Translations under genes and position numbers: made by a program
The notes under the pieces: generated by a model
Database searches by the model: none
Told to the model about the DNA's origin: nothing
What the model saw: only the letters and a program-made list of their open reading frames with translations
Shown: one piece after another, positions 34,582-42,627 of the stretch
Layout of the letters: every line of letters begins with the position of its first letter
How positions within the stretch are numbered: position 1 is the stretch's first letter
NCBI GenBank assembly: GCA_902764705.1
Contig: CACWWZ010000003.1
Coordinates: 1-64,000 of the forward strand
Direction: 5' to 3'
Source of the DNA: an uncultured Prevotellaceae bacterium
GTDB lineage: Bacteria > Bacteroidota > Bacteroidia > Bacteroidales > Bacteroidaceae
DNA length: 64,000 bases

Positions 34582-36591
34582 TTACTTCTTCACGCGATAG
34601 ATGCGGAACGACATAGGAGGCAGTTGGTCGGAAATGACCAACTGCTTCTTTTTGCTGGTACAGGGAATACGACCCTCTTTCGGCATGATGAGTTCGGGGC
34701 GCTGGATGCTATTCTCGTCGTCCATGCCGTCGTGACTCAGGGTGATGGTACGGGCCGAAGTGGCTCCTGTTATCGCGGCAAAGTTCAACTGCACGGGCTG
34801 AACGATGCGCGACGTGTTGGCAACTTTGACAATCACTTCATCCGCATTGCTGTCGAAAGCAGCGGAAGCAAAAAGTCCGTTTTGTCCTTCCAGATTGGCC
34901 ACAGGCTGAGGTTTGTTTTTTTTGCCGGCAGCCGGCATGGTCAGCGGTAACACGTTGGTGCCGGCATTGGTAGCATACATCTGCTGGACGTAGTAGCTGA
35001 CTGTCTTGAACATCTGCGTCTGGTCGTACCATATCTGGTCGGGACGCCACTGCCAGCCGTCGACGTGGGCGAAGAGAGGAGCAGGACTGGTCATGTGAAC
35101 CACATCGGCATTACGCTCGAAACTGGTCATAAAGGCGGCTTCCATAAGCGCGGCCTCATAGTGGTTCCATTTTTTCCCCTTTCCGTGACAGGCATACTCG
35201 CCGGCAAAGACTTTCGGGCCCTTGCGGTCGTAGCTATCGTAACGCAAACCATGAGTCAGGAACCACTCTTCGTCGCGGTAGAAATGCTCGTCGACCAGGT
35301 CGGCCTTCAGCTCCCGCATGGCTTTCCAGCCGTCAGCAAAGCGATAGGTGGCATTGGCGTCATCGTCGGGCATGGGACCGCTGGAGCCTACAATCTTGAT
35401 ATCTGGATATTTCTCGCGGATGGCCTTGACGAAGGGCTTGAGACGTTCGTAGTAGAATTCGCCCCACTGCTCGTTACCCAGACCGATATATTTCATGTGG
35501 AAGGGCTCGGGATGTCCCATGCTGGCACGCACCCCACCCCACTTCGAGTCAGCGGGGCCGTTGGCAAACTCGATGAGGTCGAGGCAGTCGTCGATGTAGG
35601 GCTGCAACTCGTTCAAAGGAACGTGGGCACTCTCCTGATTCCAATTCTGGAACTGACAGGCGAGTCCGACACTGAGGATGGGCAACGGCTCAGCAGCGAT
35701 ATCTTCAGCGAGCTGGAAAAACTCGAAGAACCCCAGACCATCCGACTGATAGTAGTCGGGGAAATAACGATAGTCGAAGGTGTGTTCCCAACGATTCTGG
35801 TTCAACGGACGGTTCTCAACGGGGCCCACCGTATTCTTCCACTGATAGCGTGTATCGAGATCTGTGCCTTCGACAATGCATCCGCCAGGGAAGCGGAACA
35901 CTCCCGGATGCAGGTCGGCCAGGGCCTGTGCCAAGTCGCGACGCATACCGTTCTCGCGGTTCTTGAAAGTGTTGACGGGGAACAGCGATACATGTTCCAG
36001 GGCAACACTGTTGGCTCCCTTCAGGAAAATGCGCAGTTTGGCATGCTTCAATGTCAGTGGCGACGTCAGTGTCAGCGTATACTTCTTCCAGTCTGACGAG
36101 GTGATGTCGAGCGACTGTTCGGTCAATTCCTGACGCTCGTCCATTGAGTTCTCGTTTATCAGTTGTACGCGGATGGTGCCATTGCCCTTGGGGGCCTTGG
36201 CCCAGACAGAGAAGCGATACTGCTCGCCTTGCTTTACGCCAATGCCGAAGAATCCCTCATTGGTCAGACCCGTGCGGCGGTCGTTGTGGCCGGCGGCACT
36301 CAAAACCACATAATAGGGACAACGCGGAAAGGGTCCGTCGCTCATTACATCGACGCATCCGAAGGTCTGCCAACCCATCAGATGCTGGGGGAATTCGAAC
36401 GAGCGGTTCTTGACCATTTCACCATAGAGTCCACCATCGGCAGCATAGTTAATGTCTTCGAAGAAAATACCGTACATGGTCGACTGGATGGGGGCTCCCA
36501 GTTTCTTGGTATTGATGTTCATGACGTTCTGGGCCGTTATGGCCAGTGGTACTGTAACAAACAGCAGGGATGTTAATAGTAGCTTTCTCAT
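34582..36591 (-). CDS. Glycoside hydrolase family 51 alpha-L-arabinofuranosidase
   Basis: The 669-aa protein has a signal peptide (MRKLLLTSLLFVTVPLAITA), a CBM-like beta-sandwich insertion (about 60-200), the TIM barrel and a C-terminal beta domain. The acid/base Glu374 lies in GLGNEQWGE and the nucleophile Glu465 in FAGEYACHG. It removes arabinofuranosyl side chains from arabinan, arabinoxylan or pectin. The start at 36591 begins the signal peptide; the frame is open to 36639. It is a single gene divergent from fumarase. Confidence 0.92.
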   Translation of the reverse strand: MRKLLLTSLLFVTVPLAITAQNVMNINTKKLGAPIQSTMYGIFFEDINYAADGGLYGEMVKNRSFEFPQHLMGWQTFGCVDVMSDGPFPRCPYYVVLSAAGHNDRRTGLTNEGFFGIGVKQGEQYRFSVWAKAPKGNGTIRVQLINENSMDERQELTEQSLDITSSDWKKYTLTLTSPLTLKHAKLRIFLKGANSVALEHVSLFPVNTFKNRENGMRRDLAQALADLHPGVFRFPGGCIVEGTDLDTRYQWKNTVGPVENRPLNQNRWEHTFDYRYFPDYYQSDGLGFFEFFQLAEDIAAEPLPILSVGLACQFQNWNQESAHVPLNELQPYIDDCLDLIEFANGPADSKWGGVRASMGHPEPFHMKYIGLGNEQWGEFYYERLKPFVKAIREKYPDIKIVGSSGPMPDDDANATYRFADGWKAMRELKADLVDEHFYRDEEWFLTHGLRYDSYDRKGPKVFAGEYACHGKGKKWNHYEAALMEAAFMTSFERNADVVHMTSPAPLFAHVDGWQWRPDQIWYDQTQMFKTVSYYVQQMYATNAGTNVLPLTMPAAGKKNKPQPVANLEGQNGLFASAAFDSNADEVIVKVANTSRIVQPVQLNFAAITGATSARTITLSHDGMDDENSIQRPELIMPKEGRIPCTSKKKQLVISDQLPPMSFRIYRVKK

Positions 36592-36616
36592 TGTTGTTTT
36601 GTGAGTATTTGTGGGA

Positions 36617-36624
36617 CAAAGATA
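36617..36624 (-). promoter_or_regulatory. -7 promoter box of the GH51 gene
   Basis: TATCTTTG on the minus strand, 25 nt before the ATG at 36591. Confidence 0.55.
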
Positions 36625-36699
36625 TAGAAAAAGAATCATATTTCTGAGTTTTTTAATTAGATTAACAATAAATTATTGGATTCTTTGCTCATTTATTTG

Positions 36700-36707
36700 T
36701 ACCTTTG
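36700..36707 (+). promoter_or_regulatory. Promoter of the fumarase gene
   Basis: TACCTTTG with a TTG at 36676-36678, 21 bp upstream. The leader is about 30 nt. Confidence 0.6.
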
Positions 36708-36742
36708 CAAAATATAAACTAAAAACAAATACTTAGAAGAAT

Positions 36743-38392
36743 ATGGCAAAATCAGTAGAATTCAAGTATGCCCCCATGTTTCAGGTGGGCGAGGACAAGA
36801 CGGAGTACCGCCTGTTAAGTAAGGACGGCGTAACAACCGCCGAATTTGAAGGAAAGCAGATCGTGAAGGTCTCTAAGGAGGCCCTGACACTCTTGGCCCA
36901 GCAGGCTTTCCACGATGTGGAGTTCATGCTGCGTCGCGAACATAATGAGCAGGTGGCTAAGATATTGACCGACCCTGAGGCCTCGGAGAATGATAAATAT
37001 GTAGCCCTGCAGTTCCTGCGCAATGCCGAGGTGGCTTGCAAGGGTATCCTGCCTTTCTGTCAGGACACCGGTACCGCCATTATCCATGGTGAGAAGGGCC
37101 AGCAGATCTGGACTGGTTTCGAGGACGAAGAGGCTCTGAGCCTGGGTGTGTTCAACACCTTTACTCAGGACAATCTGCGCTATTCGCAGAATGCACCTCT
37201 GAACATGTACGACGAGGTGAACACCCGTTGCAACCTGCCTGCACAGATTGACATCGAGGCTACCGAGGGTGCCGAGTATAAGTTTGTGATAGTAGCTAAG
37301 GGTGGTGGCTCTGCCAACAAGACCTATTTCTACCCCATGACCAAGGCAACTATCCAGAACGAGGGTACACTCATCCCATTCCTTGTAGAGAAGATGAAGA
37401 GCTTGGGTACAGCAGCCTGTCCTCCATATCACATCGCCTTTGTGATTGGTGGCACCTCAGCTGAGAAGAACCTGCTGACTGTGAAGCTCGCTTCTATCAA
37501 GTTCTACGATGGTCTGCCCACTACTGGCGATGAGACTGGTCGTGCTTTCCGCGATGTTGATCTGGAGCAGAAGCTCATCAAGGAAGCTCAGAAGATTGGC
37601 CTCGGCGCTCAGTTTGGTGGTAAGTATCTGGCTCACGACATCCGTGTCATTCGTCTGCCTCGTCATGGTGCCAGCTGTCCTATCGGTATGGGTGTTAGCT
37701 GCTCTGCTGATAGAAATATCAAGGCTAAGATCAATGCCGATGGTATCTGGTTGGAGAAGATGGACAGCAACCCCACAGAGCTGATTCCTGAGGAGCTCCG
37801 TAAGCCCGGTGAGGGTGGTAAGGGTATCGAGATCGACCTGAACGAGGGTATCGACGCCGTTCGCAAGGAACTCAGTAAGTATCCTGTTTCTACCCGTGTC
37901 AACCTGAAGGGAACCATCATCGTGGCTCGCGACATTGCTCACGCTAAGCTCAAGGCTCGTCTCGATGCCGGCGAGGGCATGCCCGACTACTTCAAGAAGT
38001 ACCCCGTGCTCTATGCCGGACCTGCCAAGACACCGGAAGGCTATCCCTGCGGTTCGATGGGCCCGACCACTGCTAACCGTATGGACCCATACGTGGATGA
38101 GTTCCAGGCTAATGGTGCATCACTGGTGATGATTGCCAAGGGTAACCGTTCAGACGTAGTTACTGAGGCTTGTAAGAAGCACGGTGGTTTCTATCTGGGT
38201 ACTATCGGTGGTGTAGCTGCCGTTCTCTCGCAGAGCTCTATCAAGAGCATCGAGTGCGTAGAATATCCTGAGCTGGGTATGGAGGCTGTATGGAAGATTG
38301 ATGTCGAGGACTTCCCCGCATTCATCCTCGTCGATGATAAGGGCAACGACTTCTTCAAACAGCTGAAGCCCTGGACACCTTGTAAAGGGTAA
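36743..38392 (+). CDS. Class I (iron-sulfur) fumarate hydratase
   Basis: The 549-aa protein is a full-length class I fumarase. Likely 4Fe-4S ligands are Cys106 in [10 protein letters not shown], the Cys in TAACPPYH and the one in GVSCSADRN; the substrate-site signature GTSAEKNL is present. It interconverts fumarate and malate, used here in the reductive branch that makes succinate and propionate in Bacteroidales fermentation. The gene ends in GKG codons that run into a repeat array holding the stop codon, followed closely by the M6 protease gene. Confidence 0.94.
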   Translation: MAKSVEFKYAPMFQVGEDKTEYRLLSKDGVTTAEFEGKQIVKVSKEALTLLAQQAFHDVEFMLRREHNEQVAKILTDPEASENDKYVALQFLRNAEVACKGILPFCQDTGTAIIHGEKGQQIWTGFEDEEALSLGVFNTFTQDNLRYSQNAPLNMYDEVNTRCNLPAQIDIEATEGAEYKFVIVAKGGGSANKTYFYPMTKATIQNEGTLIPFLVEKMKSLGTAACPPYHIAFVIGGTSAEKNLLTVKLASIKFYDGLPTTGDETGRAFRDVDLEQKLIKEAQKIGLGAQFGGKYLAHDIRVIRLPRHGASCPIGMGVSCSADRNIKAKINADGIWLEKMDSNPTELIPEELRKPGEGGKGIEIDLNEGIDAVRKELSKYPVSTRVNLKGTIIVARDIAHAKLKARLDAGEGMPDYFKKYPVLYAGPAKTPEGYPCGSMGPTTANRMDPYVDEFQANGASLVMIAKGNRSDVVTEACKKHGGFYLGTIGGVAAVLSQSSIKSIECVEYPELGMEAVWKIDVEDFPAFILVDDKGNDFFKQLKPWTPCKG

Positions 38393-38419
38393 AAAGTAAA
38401 AAGGTAAAAGGTAAAGGCG
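38389..38419. repeat. GGTAAAA-type array at the fumarase stop codon
   Basis: Four units of GGTAAAA or GTAAAAA in a row. The fumarase TAA stop is inside the first unit, and the M6 protease ATG follows 2 nt after the array. It is the near complement of 38468-38504. Confidence 0.75.
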
Positions 38420-38420
38420 T

Positions 38421-39926
38421 ATGAATTGGGGTAATAACAAGAGTGTTAGTTGTCTGGTAAAATGTTTCTTACTCTTTTACCTTTTTACCTTTTTACCTTT
38501 AGATTTGGCGGCAGAAGACGTTATTCGGACGGGGTGTCGAAGAGGCATAATCCCGTCAAAAGCGGTGCACCACCGTTCTCTGTTTCAGAAGCGAAGCGAA
38601 GAAGCATCCAATTATTTAGGCGATCAGCGCCAGTTGGTGGTGCTTGCAGCATTCCAGGACTGCACGTTTGCCGGCGATGAGGCAGAGACTTTGGAGCTAT
38701 GGAACAAGATCTTCAATACCGAAAATCTTGCTGAAGAGCCTTTCGCGGGGTCTATTCACGATTATTTCTACGACCAGAGTTACGGACAGTTCCATCTCAC
38801 CTTCGACCTTAAATATGTCTCTCTCAACAACTCCATTGTCAAGTATCGCAGCACAGGGGCATATGGCGATGATGAGAATTCACAGTATTTAGTCTACGAC
38901 ATCATGGATGTTCTGGAACAGTATGACATCGATTGGAGTCAGTACGACTGGAATGGTGATGGATATGTCAATCAGTTGTTGATTTTGTTCCCAGGAAAGG
39001 GACAGAACGATGGTGGTGGTACTAACAGCATCTGGCCTCATCAGTTACGGTTAAGTTGGCACCTAAAAGACCGTCAGGAGGGTGTCTATTGTGAACCGCG
39101 CATGGTAGAATATGACGGGAAGACTTTTGCTGTAGACAGCTACTGTGCCGTGAATGAGTTGGCTGGTAATGGTGGCTATGGCACCTTTGGCACCATCTGT
39201 CACGAATACAGCCATTGCTTCGGACTCCCCGACTTCTACTATGGAAGTGTTTCTGTACTGAAAAACTGGGACCTGATGGACTCTGGAAACTATAATGAAG
39301 ACGGTTTCCGCCCTTGTGGCTATTCAGCCCATGAGCGCTGGCTGATGGGATGGCTCACACCCATTGAATGCGCCGAAAACATGACGGTGTCTGACATGCC
39401 GGCACTCTGCGACGAGCCGCAGGCCTATCTGCTGCGCAACGACGCATACGACAACGAATACTATATTCTGGAGAATCGTCAACAACGGGGTTGGGACGCC
39501 GCACTACCAGGCAGTGGCATCGTCGTTTTCCACATCGACTACGACAAAGAGGTTTGGGAGGGGATCACCGAGTGGCCCAACGGCGGTTCTCTGAAGCGCT
39601 ACACCATCGTTCCTGCCAACAACAACTCTTCTACTTATACAGCAGCAAAATGGCCCTACCCTTTCGAGAGTAACAATGAGTTGACGAACACCTCGAAGCC
39701 TGCTGCCACGCTGAATCATCCCAACAGCGACGGCATGAAACTACTGTCGAAACCGGTTACGGGTATGACGCTCACCGATGGACTGGCCTCGTTCGAAGTC
39801 ATGAAAGACCCCACGGCAGTCACTGAACGTCAGGTCAACACCAAGCCCAAGGTGCTTTACGACCTCGGTCCCATCCACATCATCAGGTTTGCCAACGGAG
39901 AAATCAAAAAAGTGATGAAGCACTAA
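38421..39926 (+). CDS. Secreted M6-family metalloprotease
   Basis: The 501-aa protein has the zinc-binding signature HEYSHCFGLPD (His261, Glu262, His265) of M6 (immune-inhibitor-A-like) peptidases, with WDLMDSGNYN downstream, and an upstream pro-region. The N-terminus is unusual: MNWGNNKSVSCLVKC precedes a hydrophobic core LLFYLFTFLPLDLAAED that is encoded by a TTTTTACC repeat array. It can still serve as a signal peptide with cleavage near LAA. It lacks the C-terminal sorting domain typical of type IX secretion and ends in KKVMKH, whose codons form half of a terminator hairpin. Confidence 0.85.
   Translation: MNWGNNKSVSCLVKCFLLFYLFTFLPLDLAAEDVIRTGCRRGIIPSKAVHHRSLFQKRSEEASNYLGDQRQLVVLAAFQDCTFAGDEAETLELWNKIFNTENLAEEPFAGSIHDYFYDQSYGQFHLTFDLKYVSLNNSIVKYRSTGAYGDDENSQYLVYDIMDVLEQYDIDWSQYDWNGDGYVNQLLILFPGKGQNDGGGTNSIWPHQLRLSWHLKDRQEGVYCEPRMVEYDGKTFAVDSYCAVNELAGNGGYGTFGTICHEYSHCFGLPDFYYGSVSVLKNWDLMDSGNYNEDGFRPCGYSAHERWLMGWLTPIECAENMTVSDMPALCDEPQAYLLRNDAYDNEYYILENRQQRGWDAALPGSGIVVFHIDYDKEVWEGITEWPNGGSLKRYTIVPANNNSSTYTAAKWPYPFESNNELTNTSKPAATLNHPNSDGMKLLSKPVTGMTLTDGLASFEVMKDPTAVTERQVNTKPKVLYDLGPIHIIRFANGEIKKVMKH
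38468..38504. repeat. TTTTTACC array encoding the M6 protease signal core
   Basis: Three to four units of about 8 nt (CTTTTTAC register) are read in frame as Leu/Phe/Tyr/Thr-rich residues. With the array at 38389-38419 it makes an inverted repeat of about 27 bp around the start codon region. Confidence 0.75.
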
Positions 39927-39951
39927 CGCCTCATCACTTTCTTATTTTAAC
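39909..39951 (+). terminator. Terminator overlapping the M6 protease stop
   Basis: AAAGTGATGA and TCATCACTTT form a 10-bp perfect stem; the stop codon is in the loop. A T-rich stretch (CTTATTTTAAC) follows. Confidence 0.7.
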
Positions 39952-39974
39952 ATTCAGTAATTCCAAGGAAGCGT

Positions 39975-42509
39975 TTAGTTCCTGAATACCAGGCCGTCGC
40001 CGAACTCGTCGATGATGATGGGTTTGTCGCGGTTTAACTCATCGGCCAAAATCTTGCGCGACAGGTCGTTGAGCACCAGCTGCTGAATGGCACGCTTGAC
40101 AGGACGTGCTCCGAAGTCGGGGTCGTAGCCCTCTTGAGCCAGATAGCTGATAGCAGCCTCGGTGGTCTCCAAACGGATGCCCTGCGGTTCGAGCATGTCG
40201 GTGACCTTCTTCATCTGCAGACGAACGACGTCGGCAATCTGTTCCTTAGTTAGTGGCGTAAAGGTGATAATCTCATCGATACGGTTCAGGAACTCGGGCC
40301 GCATGGTCAGACGCAGCTGTTCGCGGGTAGCATTCGACGTCATGATGATGATGGTGTTCTTAAAGTTGGCAGTACGGCCCTTGTTGTCCGTCAGACGTCC
40401 GTCATCCAACACCTGCAAGAGGATGTTGAATACATCAGGATGTGCCTTCTCGATTTCGTCGAACAGCACCACGGAGTACGGCTTGCGGCGTACGGCCTCC
40501 GTCAGTTGCCCCCCCTCATCGTAGCCTACATAGCCCGGAGGGGCACCAACCAGACGTGAGACGGTATGCTTTTCCTGATACTCACTCATATCGATACGCG
40601 TCATCATGGTCTCGTCGTTGAACAGATATTCTGCCAGCGTCTTAGCAAGTTCCGTCTTACCGACACCCGTGGTTCCGAGGAAGATGAACGAGGCAATAGG
40701 ACGCTTGGGGTCTTGCAGACCGGCACGCGAACGGCGTACGGCATCCGAGACAGCCGTGATGGCTTCGCCCTGACCAATGACACGCTTATGCAGTTCATCC
40801 TCCAGATGGAGCAGCTTTTCGCGTTCACTCTGCATCATGCGGGTGACGGGGATGCCCGTCCAGCGGGATACGACTTCGGCGATATCGTCGGCAGTGACTT
40901 CCTCGCGGACCAACCTTCCAGCGGCAGAACCGCTGGACACTGCACCATCCAACTGAGCCTGGATGGACTTGATGTCGTCCTCGAGGGCCTTGAGCTTCGA
41001 ATAGCGAATCTCGGCCACCTTACCGTAGTCGCCCTCGCGTTCTGCACGTTCGGCCTCGTACTTCAGGTTCTCCATCTCCTGCTTGTCCTGCTGGATGCGG
41101 TTCACCAGCTGGCGCTCGCCTTCCCACTTGGCACGGAACTGGGCTTCCTGTTCGCGGAGTTCGGCGATGTCGCGGTCGAGCTGAGTGAGTTTACTACTAG
41201 TATCACTAGTATTACTAGTCTCTCTGGAAATGGCCTCGCGCTCGATTTCGAGCTGAGCCAGACGACGTGTAATCTCGTCGAGTTCCTCGGGGACGCTGTC
41301 GCGCTCCATGCGCAGCTTGGCGGCAGCCTCGTCCATCAGGTCGATGGCCTTGTCGGGCAGGAATCGCTCGGAGATATAACGTTCGGAGAGCTGAACGGCA
41401 GCGATACAGGCATCGTCCTGGATACGCACCTTGTGGTGGTTCTCATAACGCTCCTTCAGACCACGAAGAATGGAGATGGCTGATAACTCATCTGGTTCGT
41501 CGACCATCACCGTCTGGAAACGACGTTCCAGGGCCTTATCCTTCTCGAAGTATTTCTGATACTCGTTCAGCGTGGTGGCACCGATGGCACGCAGTTCACC
41601 ACGGGCTAGGGCAGGCTTCAGAATGTTGGCAGCATCCATGGCCCCCTCGCCACCACCGGCACCTACCAGCGTGTGGATCTCGTCGATGAACAGGATGATG
41701 CGGCCTTCGGCTTTCGTTACCTCGTTGATGACGCTCTTCAGGCGTTCCTCGAATTCACCCTTATACTTCGCACCAGCTACCAGTGCACCCATGTCGAGCG
41801 AATAGACTTGCTTGTCCTTCAGGTTCTCGGGCACGTCGCCACGGACGATACGCCCTGCAAGGCCCTCGACGATGGCCGTCTTACCCGTACCCGGTTCACC
41901 AATTAGAATGGGGTTGTTCTTTGTTCGACGGGAGAGAATCTGCAACAGTCGGCGAATCTCGTCGTCACGGCCAATGACGGGGTCGAGCTTGCCCTGACGG
42001 GCCATGTCGACCAGGTTCTTGGCGTATTTCTCCAGCGACTGATAGTTGTCGTCAGCCGATTGTGACTGCACCTTCTGGCCCTGGCGAAGCTCCTGGATGG
42101 CATGGAGCAGATCCTTCTCAGTACAGCCGGCATCTTTCAGAATACGTGAAGCCGTCGAGTTCACATTAAGCAGGGCCCATAGAATGGGCTCGCAAGAGAC
42201 GAACTCGTCACCTTGCTTTTGGGCCTCCTCCTGGGCGCGCAGCAATACATTATTACTATCACTTGAGAGATACGGCTGTCCGCCCTGTACCTTCGGCAGG
42301 TGCTTGATTTCCTGATCTACAAGCATTTCAATCTGCTGGGCATTCACGCCGAGTTTCTGGAAAATGAAGGTCGTGACGTCCTTCGCCTTCTCCAATATAC
42401 CTTTCAGTATGTGTACAGGTTCGATGACCTGTTGACCGTTCAGCTGCGCCGTGTTCACTGCCTGCTGTACGGCCTCTTGCGCTTTGATGGTAAACTTGTC
42501 TAATGTCAT
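39975..42509 (-). CDS. clpB: Disaggregase chaperone ClpB
   Basis: The 844-aa protein has the N-domain, two AAA+ modules (Walker A GEPGTGKT and GTTGVGKT) and the coiled-coil middle domain (about 400-540; [20 protein letters not shown]) that distinguishes ClpB from ClpA/C. It works with DnaK to resolve protein aggregates. Two stretches look like in-frame insertions: TSNTSDTSS in the first coiled-coil arm (nonamer array 41193-41219) and SSGSAAGR near the end of the middle domain (hairpin 40917-40937). A good ribosome-binding site (AGGAGG) precedes the ATG. No heat-shock promoter could be recognised. Confidence 0.96.
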   Translation of the reverse strand: MTLDKFTIKAQEAVQQAVNTAQLNGQQVIEPVHILKGILEKAKDVTTFIFQKLGVNAQQIEMLVDQEIKHLPKVQGGQPYLSSDSNNVLLRAQEEAQKQGDEFVSCEPILWALLNVNSTASRILKDAGCTEKDLLHAIQELRQGQKVQSQSADDNYQSLEKYAKNLVDMARQGKLDPVIGRDDEIRRLLQILSRRTKNNPILIGEPGTGKTAIVEGLAGRIVRGDVPENLKDKQVYSLDMGALVAGAKYKGEFEERLKSVINEVTKAEGRIILFIDEIHTLVGAGGGEGAMDAANILKPALARGELRAIGATTLNEYQKYFEKDKALERRFQTVMVDEPDELSAISILRGLKERYENHHKVRIQDDACIAAVQLSERYISERFLPDKAIDLMDEAAAKLRMERDSVPEELDEITRRLAQLEIEREAISRETSNTSDTSSKLTQLDRDIAELREQEAQFRAKWEGERQLVNRIQQDKQEMENLKYEAERAEREGDYGKVAEIRYSKLKALEDDIKSIQAQLDGAVSSGSAAGRLVREEVTADDIAEVVSRWTGIPVTRMMQSEREKLLHLEDELHKRVIGQGEAITAVSDAVRRSRAGLQDPKRPIASFIFLGTTGVGKTELAKTLAEYLFNDETMMTRIDMSEYQEKHTVSRLVGAPPGYVGYDEGGQLTEAVRRKPYSVVLFDEIEKAHPDVFNILLQVLDDGRLTDNKGRTANFKNTIIIMTSNATREQLRLTMRPEFLNRIDEIITFTPLTKEQIADVVRLQMKKVTDMLEPQGIRLETTEAAISYLAQEGYDPDFGARPVKRAIQQLVLNDLSRKILADELNRDKPIIIDEFGDGLVFRN
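40917..40937. repeat. GGTTCTGCC hairpin element inside clpB
   Basis: TCCAGCGG and CCGCTGGA pair perfectly around CAGAA. Read in frame on the minus strand it encodes SGSAAG. It shares its apex with 52353-52373 and 34560-34579 while the outer stem differs. Confidence 0.75.
41193..41219. repeat. ACTAGT nonamer array inside clpB
   Basis: Three 9-nt units (ACTACTAGT, ATCACTAGT, ATTACTAGT), 27 nt, in frame as a Ser/Thr/Asn/Asp stretch. A related short array lies in the GSCFA gene at 50152-50169. Confidence 0.8.
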
Positions 42510-42580
42510 AGTTTTGTCCTCCTAATTTTAATTAATGATTTCTGCTCTTAGGCGGACAAAGAACGTGCCGAAGGAAGCGA

Positions 42581-42618
42581 ACCGACAAAAAGGCATATTA
42601 TTCTGCCGTTTTGTCGGT
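42581..42618. terminator. Strong inverted repeat after the GH106 gene
   Basis: ACCGACAAAA pairs with TTTTGTCGGT over 10 bp, and GGCA/TGCC extends the stem after a one-base bulge. It lies 10 nt beyond the GH106 stop and about 70 nt before clpB on the same strand, so it probably ends the rhamnogalacturonan operon. Confidence 0.6.
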
Positions 42619-42627
42619 CTCGTTTAT

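Noticed and set aside
38450-38680. Alternative frame starting MSGKMFLTLLPFYLF at the M6 protease start
   Set aside because: It has a signal-like start but ends after 76 codons and does not connect to the protease frame without a frameshift. It is noted only as a reason to check the sequence here.
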